The notes under the pieces: generated by a model
What the model was told of the DNA's origin: nothing
Database searches by the model: none
What the model saw: only the letters and a program-made list of their open reading frames with translations
DNA from: an uncultured Schwartzia sp.
GTDB lineage: Bacteria > Bacillota > Negativicutes > Selenomonadales > Selenomonadaceae
Direction: 5' to 3'
DNA length: 5,869 nt
Assembly (NCBI GenBank): GCA_905373705.1
Contig: CAJPUA010000068.1
Location: 1-5,869 of the forward strand
Shown: piece after piece, positions 1-5,342 of the stretch
Numbering within the stretch: the stretch's first letter is position 1
How the letters are laid out: every line of letters begins with the position of its first letter
Program-made: the position numbers and the translations under genes

Positions 1-14
1 GGCATACGCCATGC

Positions 15-38
15 GCCTGTTTTCGCCGCAAAACCGCC
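15..38 (-). repeat. Imperfect direct repeat, copy 2 (downstream of mmdA)
   Basis: On the minus strand this 24-base stretch resembles 72-95. Both begin GGCGGTT, both contain GGCGAAAACA and both end in GGC, with small differences in between. GTTTT and AAAAC in this copy could also form a 5-bp hairpin around GCGGCG. Confidence 0.4.
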
Positions 39-57
39 GCGAATAAGACGCCGCGGC
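36..57 (-). terminator. Weak candidate terminator hairpin after mmdA
   Basis: On the transcript, GCCGCG (57-52) pairs with CGCGGC (41-36) around a 10-base loop, and GGTTTT follows. The stem is short and the T-run is only four bases and offset by GG, so this is a poor intrinsic terminator at best. The 97 bases after mmdA hold no convincing ribosome binding site and start pair. An ATG at 66-64 is open to the window edge but has no SD and no recognisable product. Confidence 0.25.
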
Positions 58-71
58 TTGGCACATTTCAG

Positions 72-95
72 GCCGATGTTTTCGCCGGAACCGCC
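72..95 (-). repeat. Imperfect direct repeat, copy 1 (downstream of mmdA)
   Basis: This copy begins two bases after the mmdA stop codon and shares the 10-base core GGCGAAAACA and the leading GGCGGTT with the copy at 15-38. The copies are 57 bases apart. No gene is seen between them. Function unknown. Confidence 0.4.
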
Positions 96-97
96 AA

Positions 98-1633
98 TTA
101 CAACGGAATATTGCCGTGCTTCTTGGCCGGGCCAACCTCGCGCTTCGTAGCCAGCATGTTCAAGGACTGAATAATGCGCGGACGGGTTTCCTTCGGCTCG
201 ATGACATAATCGACATAGCCGCGCTCCGCCGCTTTGTATGGGGTAGCAAACTCGGCCACATATTCGTCCGTATGCTTCTTTTTAAGCTCCGGCTCGTCGT
301 TCTTGAAGATGATGTTCGCCGCGCCCGCCGGGCCCATAACCGCGATCTCGGAGGACGGCCAGGCGATGACCTGATCCGCGCCGACTTCGCGCGAGCACAT
401 AGCGATGTAGGAACCGCCGTAAGATTTACGGAGAATGACCGTGATCTTAGGAACCGTAGCTTCGCTGTACGCATAGAGCATCTTCGCGCCGTGGCGGATA
501 ATGCCGCTGTACTCCTGATCAACACCCGGCAGGAAGCCCGGAACATCGACGAGGTTAACGAGCGGAATATTAAACGCGTCGCAGAAGCGGATGAAGCGCG
601 AGGACTTATCCGAAGCGTTGCAGTCGAGGCAGCCGGCCATATTGTTCGGCTCGTTGGCGATAATGCCAACCGTACGGCCGTCGAAGCGAGCAAAGCAGGT
701 GATGATGTTCTTGGCGAAATGCTGATGAACTTCATAAAATTCGCCGTCGTCAACGATCAGACGGATGACGTCTTTCATGTCGTAAGGCGCGTTCGGATTG
801 TCCGGAATAAGCGTATTGAGGCTCTCCTCCATACGGGTCGGGGAATCCGACGTCTCGACCTGCGGCGTCTCCTCCATATTGTTGCTCGGCAGGAAGCTGA
901 GAAGATAGCGGATCTGCTTAATGCAGTCCTCATCGTTCTCCGCCGCGAAATGCGCTACTCCAGACGTGGAGTTATGCGTCATCGCGCCGCCAAGCTGTTC
1001 AGCCGTGACTTCCTCGCCGGTAACGGACTTAATAACCGCCGGGCCGGTGATGAACATCTGGCTGGTGTTCTTAACCATGTAAATAAAGTCGGTGATCGCC
1101 GGGGAATAAACCGCACCGCCAGCGCTCGGCCCCATGATCGCCGAGATCTGCGGCACAACACCCGAAGCCGCCGTATTCCGGAAGAAGATACCGCCGTAAC
1201 CGGAGAGAGCGTCAACCGCTTCCTGGATACGGGCTCCGCCGGAATCGTTCAGGCCAACGCAAGGCGCGCCCATGCGCATGGACAGATCCTGTACCTTCCA
1301 GATCTTGTGCGCGTGCTTCTCACCAAGGGAGCCGCCCTCTACCGTAAAGTCCTGCGCGAACGCATAGACAAGACGGCCGTCAACCGTGCCGTAACCACAG
1401 ACGACGCCTTCGCCCGGCAGCTCTTTCTTCTCCTGGCCGAAGTTCGTGCAGCGATGATGAACCAACGCGTCCAGCTCGACAAACGTACCTTCGTCAAAGA
1501 GGATGTTGAGTCTCTCGCGAGCAGTCATTTTGCCTTTCTTATGCTGCTTTTCGATGCTCTTCTCTCCTCCGCCGAGACGGACGTGTTCGAGCTTTTCTTT
1601 CATCAATTTAATTTTTTCCTGAACAGTAGCCAT
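98..1633 (-). CDS. mmdA: Methylmalonyl-CoA decarboxylase alpha (carboxyltransferase) subunit, or propionyl-CoA carboxylase beta-type relative
   Basis: This 511-residue protein is of normal length for acyl-CoA carboxyltransferases (propionyl-CoA carboxylase beta, transcarboxylase 12S, MmdA). It moves the carboxyl group between (S)-methylmalonyl-CoA and biotin on a carrier protein. It has the two crotonase-like halves. The N-half carries LNDSGGARIQEAV (128-140), GPSAGGAVYSPA (168-179) and GEEVTAEQLGGA (206-217). The C-half carries DVPGFLPG (363-370), a GGSYIAM turn (406-412) and AVMGPAGAANI (431-441). The glycine-rich turns should form the oxyanion holes. The C-terminus KHGNIPL is typical of the family. 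The ATG at 1631-1633 has AGGAGGT (1639-1645) 5 bases upstream. Sequence alone does not separate decarboxylase, carboxylase and transcarboxylase. Decarboxylase is favoured by the surrounding succinate-to-propionate genes, but the carrier and membrane subunits are not in view. The gene appears to avoid TTA, CTA and TCA codons over nearly its full length, suggesting high expression. Confidence 0.9.
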   Translation of the reverse strand: MATVQEKIKLMKEKLEHVRLGGGEKSIEKQHKKGKMTARERLNILFDEGTFVELDALVHHRCTNFGQEKKELPGEGVVCGYGTVDGRLVYAFAQDFTVEGGSLGEKHAHKIWKVQDLSMRMGAPCVGLNDSGGARIQEAVDALSGYGGIFFRNTAASGVVPQISAIMGPSAGGAVYSPAITDFIYMVKNTSQMFITGPAVIKSVTGEEVTAEQLGGAMTHNSTSGVAHFAAENDEDCIKQIRYLLSFLPSNNMEETPQVETSDSPTRMEESLNTLIPDNPNAPYDMKDVIRLIVDDGEFYEVHQHFAKNIITCFARFDGRTVGIIANEPNNMAGCLDCNASDKSSRFIRFCDAFNIPLVNLVDVPGFLPGVDQEYSGIIRHGAKMLYAYSEATVPKITVILRKSYGGSYIAMCSREVGADQVIAWPSSEIAVMGPAGAANIIFKNDEPELKKKHTDEYVAEFATPYKAAERGYVDYVIEPKETRPRIIQSLNMLATKREVGPAKKHGNIPL

Positions 1634-1663
1634 GCTCTACCTCCTAATAAATCAAAACTTTAT

Positions 1664-1677
1664 TTTAAGTGCTTAAA
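1664..1677 (-). promoter_or_regulatory. Palindrome in the mmdA leader, possible operator
   Basis: The minus strand reads TTTAAGCACTTAAA, two perfect 6-base arms around a central CA. If the promoter just upstream is real, this site would lie within roughly the first 20 bases of the transcript, a usual repressor position. A second palindrome, AAGTACTT, lies at 1714-1721. No known regulator is recognised, and AT-rich palindromes of this size can arise by chance. Confidence 0.3.
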
Positions 1678-1686
1678 CCAATTCTT

Positions 1687-1715
1687 ATTTTGCACGAAAA
1701 ACTAAAATTTTGCAA
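1687..1715 (-). promoter_or_regulatory. Possible internal promoter upstream of the carboxyltransferase gene
   Basis: The 119-base gap 1634-1752 is about 28% GC by hand count, much more AT-rich than the flanking genes. On the minus strand, TTGCAA (1715-1710) and CAAAAT (1692-1687) are 17 bases apart and each matches 4 of 6 consensus bases of a housekeeping sigma promoter. The octamer TGCAAAAT also occurs twice, 20 bases apart (1714-1707 and 1694-1687), overlapping both boxes. The match is modest and AT-rich DNA gives such hits by chance. Confidence 0.3.
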
Positions 1716-1752
1716 GTACTTTTCAAAAAATTTAATTATCTGCCAGAGGTGA

Positions 1753-2178
1753 TCAGGCGTCGCAGAGCTCGCAAAGTTCAAGAAGAATTCCGCCCGTAGA
1801 TTTCGGATGAAGGAACGCGATATTCGCTCCGCCGGCGCCCCGCCGCGGAGCCTTATCAATGAGAGCCACGCCGTTCGCGGCCAGCTCGTCGAGAGCCGCC
1901 TGAAGGTTATCAACGCGCAGTGCGACGTGCTGAATGCCGCCCTTGCCGCCGTTATTCGCCATCCATTTTGCGATCGGGCTGTCCGGGCCGGTAGCGACAA
2001 GAAGCTCAGCCTGGCTGCCGTTCCACATGGGATGGAATACCGTCGTGACCTTCTGCGACTCTACGGTTTCCTGCCCCGTCTTTTTGACGCCCAGCTTACC
2101 TTCCCAGAACGCACTCCCCGATTCCAAATCAGCGCAAGCGATCCCAAGATGATCCACACCAAGAACTCTGAATTTCAT
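1753..2178 (-). CDS. mce: Methylmalonyl-CoA epimerase
   Basis: This 141-residue metalloenzyme of the vicinal oxygen chelate (glyoxalase) fold interconverts (R)- and (S)-methylmalonyl-CoA. It links the mutase, which handles the R form, to the carboxyltransferase/decarboxylase, which uses the S form. The two babbab modules are visible: VDHLGIACADL near the N-terminus and GGIQHVALRVDNLQ at about 80-93. The closing segments AFLHPK (121-126) and ILLELCE (131-137) are typical of this epimerase rather than glyoxalase I. Likely metal ligands are H10, Q56 or E58, H84 and E134, placed by motif position. The start at 2176-2178 has an excellent AAGGAGGT (2186-2193) 7 bases upstream. The C-terminus ends with two cysteines spaced CxxC (C135, C138). 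The first sits in the usual ELCE context and the second is in a short tail of unknown meaning. Downstream lies a 119-base gap. Confidence 0.94.
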   Translation of the reverse strand: MKFRVLGVDHLGIACADLESGSAFWEGKLGVKKTGQETVESQKVTTVFHPMWNGSQAELLVATGPDSPIAKWMANNGGKGGIQHVALRVDNLQAALDELAANGVALIDKAPRRGAGGANIAFLHPKSTGGILLELCELCDA

Positions 2179-2204
2179 GAAAAAAACCTCCTTAATAATA
2201 TGGG

Positions 2205-3146
2205 TTACTTTAACATATCCTGCATAATCCCGCCGACTACCGTGTACGGATCCGTCTTATGCGCCTTAATGTCTTCAACGTAAGCGTCAAGCTTGCCATT
2301 ATCAACGATCCTGGCGCGAATATAAGAGCCGATACGGCCGTCTAAGAGATCAAGCATTTCATTTTTTGTTCGTTCGGTACGCCGCCGCGTCAGCTCCCCA
2401 TTTTCCCGGATATGTTCATAATGCTTATGGAAGGTTTCCACGATTTCTGCGATGCCGATATTCTGGCTGGCAATCGCTTTCAGGATCGGAGGGCGCCAAT
2501 CTTTTTCAACCCCGTCCAGATCCAGCATCATGTTAAGTTCGGTGGCGAGCTTATCCGCGCCGTCCTGATCCGCCTTGTTGATCGTAAAAATATCACCGAT
2601 CTCCAAAATGCCGGCTTTGATGGCTTGAATATCGTCGCCCATGCCGGGGATCAAAACAACCATCGTCGTATCCGCCGCCCGGACAATATCGACTTCCGAC
2701 TGTCCGACGCCGACGGTTTCGACGAGAATGACATCCATACCGAACGCGTCCATCGCCTTTACGGCATCCGCCGTCTTATGCGAGAGGCCTCCCAAGCTGC
2801 CCCGCGTCCCCATACTGCGGATAAATACGCCTTCATCAAGCGTCAATCCGTTCATGCGGATACGATCCCCCAGGATCGCCCCGCCGGAAAACGGGCTGCT
2901 CGGGTCAATAGCGATGATACCAACGGTTTTCCCTTGTTGCCGGTACTCTTTTGCCAGCTTATCCGTCAAGGTGCTTTTCCCCGCCCCCGGAGGGCCGGTA
3001 ACACCGAGAACATAGGCATGACCGGTATGCGGATAGAGCTTCTTCATGATCTCGGTCGCGTCTTCATGCTCGTTCTCGATCGCCGTGATGGCGCGCGACA
3101 AAGCCAGGCGATTGCCCTTGAGGAGCTCTTCTGCGATGTTCTCCAT
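2205..3146 (-). CDS. meaB: MeaB/ArgK-family G-protein chaperone of methylmalonyl-CoA mutase
   Basis: This 313-residue cytosolic P-loop GTPase gates adenosylcobalamin delivery to methylmalonyl-CoA mutase, protects it from inactivation and helps eject damaged cofactor (family knowledge: MeaB, human MMAA). Visible elements are the Walker A loop GPPGAGKST at 51-59, the metal/switch segment DPSSPFSGGAILGDRIRM at 81-98, the Walker B/switch region ILVETVGVGQSE at 140-151, and the guanine-specificity motif NKAD at 190-193. The C-terminal helical region (about 255-313) is the part that mediates dimerisation in known members. Length is normal for the family. A GTG start at 3165-3167 would add seven residues but has poorer ribosome binding support. 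The gene follows the mutase genes directly and precedes the epimerase gene by 26 bases. That context supports a mutase-specific role over the older 'ArgK, arginine/ornithine transport kinase' label. Confidence 0.95.
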   Translation of the reverse strand: MENIAEELLKGNRLALSRAITAIENEHEDATEIMKKLYPHTGHAYVLGVTGPPGAGKSTLTDKLAKEYRQQGKTVGIIAIDPSSPFSGGAILGDRIRMNGLTLDEGVFIRSMGTRGSLGGLSHKTADAVKAMDAFGMDVILVETVGVGQSEVDIVRAADTTMVVLIPGMGDDIQAIKAGILEIGDIFTINKADQDGADKLATELNMMLDLDGVEKDWRPPILKAIASQNIGIAEIVETFHKHYEHIRENGELTRRRTERTKNEMLDLLDGRIGSYIRARIVDNGKLDAYVEDIKAHKTDPYTVVGGIMQDMLK

Positions 3147-3154
3147 TAGTTGCA

Positions 3155-3161
3155 CCACCTT
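3155..3161 (-). promoter_or_regulatory. Ribosome binding site deciding the meaB start
   Basis: AAGGTGG lies 8 bases before the ATG at 3144-3146. It sits downstream of an alternative in-frame GTG at 3165-3167, whose only SD-like sequence (AGAGGG) is about 11 bases away and lies inside the hairpin stem. The ATG is therefore the better start. Confidence 0.75.
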
Positions 3162-3175
3162 TGGCACTATAAAGG

Positions 3176-3207
3176 TTGCCCTCTAAGAAAAAATTCAAAG
3201 AGGGCAA
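3176..3207 (-). other. Intergenic RNA hairpin between the mutase B12 subunit gene and meaB
   Basis: On the transcript, TTGCCCTCT (3207-3199) pairs perfectly with AGAGGGCAA (3184-3176). This gives a 9-bp stem with a 14-base T-rich loop (3198-3185). The stem begins 15 bases after the mutase subunit stop and ends 14 bases before the meaB ribosome binding site. The bases after the stem are CCTTTATAG, so there is no terminal T-run and it does not look like an intrinsic terminator. It may act as a processing or stability element or tune meaB translation (inference). The 3' arm contains an SD-like AGAGGG that would be masked when the stem forms. Confidence 0.75.
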
Positions 3208-3222
3208 TCTTCTCAGACCAGC

Positions 3223-3615
3223 TTATTTTTTAACGTGCGTTTTGATGAAGTCAACGATCTTCGTGGTCGGAGTACCCGGTGTAAAGACTTCAGAAACGCC
3301 GGCTTTTTTCAACGCCGGGATATCGCCTTCCGGAATGACGCCGCCGCCGATGATAAGGGTGTCTTTCATGCCCTTACCGCGGACGAGATCAACGACTTTC
3401 GGGAAGAGGTGCGGATGAGCTCCGGAAAGGATACTCATCGCCACGACATCAACGTCTTCCTGCATAGCAGCTTCAGCGATCTGCTCTGGGGTCTGACGAA
3501 GGCCGGTGTAAACAACTTCAAAGCCAGCGTCACGCAGAGCGCGGGCGACAACCTTCGCGCCGCGATCATGACCATCCAGGCCCGGTTTTGCAACTAATAC
3601 TTTAATTTTATCCAT
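3223..3615 (-). CDS. Methylmalonyl-CoA mutase, cobalamin-binding (C-terminal) subunit
   Basis: This 130-residue protein is a stand-alone B12-binding domain of the mutase type. The base-off/His-on signature is intact: D14-x-H16-x-x-G19 within LDGHDRG, S61-x-L63 in MSILSG, and a GGG turn near 90-92 in IIGGGVIP. H16 should be the lower axial ligand of the cobalt. The length matches one Rossmann-like B12 domain with no catalytic barrel, so it must work with the upstream 558-residue subunit. An in-frame TTG at 3631-3633 would add six residues. The ATG at 3613-3615 is preferred because GGAGGG (3626-3631) sits 10 bases before it and overlaps that TTG. Split mutases of this kind are known in archaea, in isobutyryl- and 2-hydroxyisobutyryl-CoA mutases, and in some anaerobes; the partner's active site indicates methylmalonyl-CoA here. 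Confidence 0.95.
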   Translation of the reverse strand: MDKIKVLVAKPGLDGHDRGAKVVARALRDAGFEVVYTGLRQTPEQIAEAAMQEDVDVVAMSILSGAHPHLFPKVVDLVRGKGMKDTLIIGGGVIPEGDIPALKKAGVSEVFTPGTPTTKIVDFIKTHVKK

Positions 3616-3625
3616 TTTACAAATT

Positions 3626-3631
3626 CCCTCC
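3626..3631 (-). promoter_or_regulatory. Ribosome binding site deciding the start of the B12-binding subunit
   Basis: GGAGGG lies 10 bases before the ATG at 3613-3615. It overlaps an alternative in-frame TTG at 3631-3633 and therefore argues against the longer reading. Confidence 0.8.
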
Positions 3632-3644
3632 AACTCTCGCTAAA

Positions 3645-5321
3645 TTAAAGGCTGACATGCGCTTCGTACTCGCCGAAGACTTTACGCAGAACGCCGCAGA
3701 TTTCACCGAGCGTCGCATAGGTCTTGACAGCGGACAGAATGTGCGGCATAAGGTTCTCGTTCTCGTCCTTCGCCGCTTTTTCGAGATCCGCCAGAGCCGC
3801 TTTAACCGCGTTGTTGTCGCGACCCTTCGTCATCTTATTGATCGGCTTGCCGGCTTTGAGATCCGCCAGTTTCTTGCACTGCTCAACGCCGACGGAAGCG
3901 TCGACTTTTAAGAGCCCCTTAGGCGGTTCTTCCTCAACCTGGAACTTGTTAACGCCGACGATCGTACGAGCGCCGGATTCAACGTCCATCTGCCACTTAT
4001 ACGCACTATCCTGAATTTCTTTCTGGATATAGCCTTTTTCAATAGCCGCAACCGCGCCGCCGAGATCATCAATCTTCTTGATGTATTCCCAGGCTTCTTT
4101 TTCGATACGGTCGGTCATTGCCTCTACATAGTAGGAGCCAGCCAACGGATCAATGACGTCAGCCAAACCGGACTCGTAAGCGACGATCTGCTGGGTACGG
4201 AGTGCGATCGTAACCGACTCGGTCGTCGGCAGAGCCAACGCCTCGTCACGGGAATTCGTATGGAGAGACTGCGTGCCGCCCATGACAGCAGCCGCCGTCT
4301 GGAGAGCAACACGAATGATATTGTTATTCGGCTGCTGCGCCGTCAGCATGGAGCCAGCCGTCTGCGTGTGAACGCGGAGCATCATGGATTTCGCCTTCTG
4401 CGCTCCGAAGCGTTCCTTCATGACCTTGGCCCAGACACGACGGGAAGCACGGAACTTCGCCACTTCTTCGAGGACGTTATTGTGCGCGTTCCAGAAGAAG
4501 GAGAGGCGGCCGGCAAAGTCGTCGATGTGCAGACCAGCTTTAATCGCCGCGTCGCAGTAAGCGATACCATCGGCAATCGTAAACGCGATCTCCTGCGAAG
4601 CCGTAGAACCAGCCTCACGGATGTGATAACCGGAGATCGAGATCGTGTTCCATTTCGGAACATTCGTCGAGCAATACTCGAAAATGTTCGTAATGAGACG
4701 CATGGACGGACGCGGCGGGAAAATGTAAGTGCCGCGGGCAGCATATTCTTTCAGGATATCGTTCTGGATCGTGCCGCGAAGCTGATCCTTCGGGACGCCC
4801 TGTTCTTCGCCGACCGCAATGTACATCGCGAGCAGTACCGACGCCGGCGCGTTGATCGTCATGGACGTCGAGACCTTGCCCAGATCGATCTGATCGAACA
4901 GAACTTCCATATCCGCGAGGGAGTCAATCGCCACGCCGACCTTGCCAACTTCACCTTCGGAGATCGAATCGTCAGAATCGTAGCCGATCTGCGTAGGAAG
5001 GTCGAAAGCGCAGGAAAGGCCCGTGCCGCCGTTTGCAATCAGATAGCGATAACGCTCGTTGGAAGCCTTCGCCGTGGAGAATCCGGCATACATACGCATC
5101 GTCCAGAAACGACCGCGGTACATGGTCGGCTGAACGCCGCGCGTGAAGGGATACTCGCCCGGGAATCCGAGCTTCTCAACGTACTCGTCCGCCCCAGCGA
5201 TATCGAGCGGCGTGTAAAGACGCTGCCCCGGCAGATTGGCACGCTCCGGGAATTTGGCAATCGCTTTAGCGACTACGCCCTCGTACTTGTCCAACTCAGC
5301 TTGGATTTTTTCATTGCTCAT
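3645..5321 (-). CDS. Methylmalonyl-CoA mutase, catalytic (N-terminal, TIM-barrel) subunit
   Basis: This 558-residue protein catalyses the adenosylcobalamin-dependent radical rearrangement of succinyl-CoA and (R)-methylmalonyl-CoA. It covers the TIM-barrel domain and linker but stops before a B12-binding domain, which the next gene supplies. Visible mutase motifs are PTMYRGRFWTMRMYAGFST (65-83), ISISGYHIREAG (227-238) and GGTQSLHTNSRDEALALPT (348-366). Mapped by eye with a constant offset of 11 onto the Propionibacterium enzyme, Y78 matches Tyr89, R196 matches Arg207, and Y232-H233 match Tyr243-His244. Isobutyryl-CoA mutase has Phe and Gln at the first two positions, so Tyr plus Arg supports methylmalonyl-CoA specificity. 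The ATG at 5319-5321 is preceded by AGGAGGG at 5333-5339, 11 bases away. The next gene starts 29 bases downstream of the stop, suggesting coupled expression and assembly of one holoenzyme. Confidence 0.96.
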   Translation of the reverse strand: MSNEKIQAELDKYEGVVAKAIAKFPERANLPGQRLYTPLDIAGADEYVEKLGFPGEYPFTRGVQPTMYRGRFWTMRMYAGFSTAKASNERYRYLIANGGTGLSCAFDLPTQIGYDSDDSISEGEVGKVGVAIDSLADMEVLFDQIDLGKVSTSMTINAPASVLLAMYIAVGEEQGVPKDQLRGTIQNDILKEYAARGTYIFPPRPSMRLITNIFEYCSTNVPKWNTISISGYHIREAGSTASQEIAFTIADGIAYCDAAIKAGLHIDDFAGRLSFFWNAHNNVLEEVAKFRASRRVWAKVMKERFGAQKAKSMMLRVHTQTAGSMLTAQQPNNNIIRVALQTAAAVMGGTQSLHTNSRDEALALPTTESVTIALRTQQIVAYESGLADVIDPLAGSYYVEAMTDRIEKEAWEYIKKIDDLGGAVAAIEKGYIQKEIQDSAYKWQMDVESGARTIVGVNKFQVEEEPPKGLLKVDASVGVEQCKKLADLKAGKPINKMTKGRDNNAVKAALADLEKAAKDENENLMPHILSAVKTYATLGEICGVLRKVFGEYEAHVSL

Positions 5322-5342
5322 AATAAAATTTACCCTCCTAAA

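Noticed and set aside
116..1705. A 529-codon open frame on the plus strand covering almost all of mmdA
   Set aside because: It is in exact codon register with mmdA, so its stops would correspond to sense TTA, CTA and TCA codons, which mmdA avoids. Its translation is Arg-rich with no recognisable domain and no good ribosome binding site. It is a by-product of codon bias.
2412..3149. A 245-codon plus-strand open frame antisense to meaB (and similar ones over the epimerase, the B12 subunit and the mutase)
   Set aside because: These are also in register with the sense codons. The sense frames carry clear family motifs, whereas the antisense products resemble nothing and are Arg/Asp/His-rich.
3176..3207. 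Hairpin before meaB as a Rho-independent terminator
   Set aside because: No T-run follows the stem in the direction of transcription; the T-rich stretch lies in the loop. Termination here would also cut off meaB with no visible promoter in the rest of the gap.
5322..5342. Promoter or riboswitch (for example cobalamin) directly upstream of the mutase gene
   Set aside because: The gap is only 21 bases and is filled by the ribosome binding site. Any cobalamin riboswitch would have to lie upstream of the CoA-transferase gene, outside the window.
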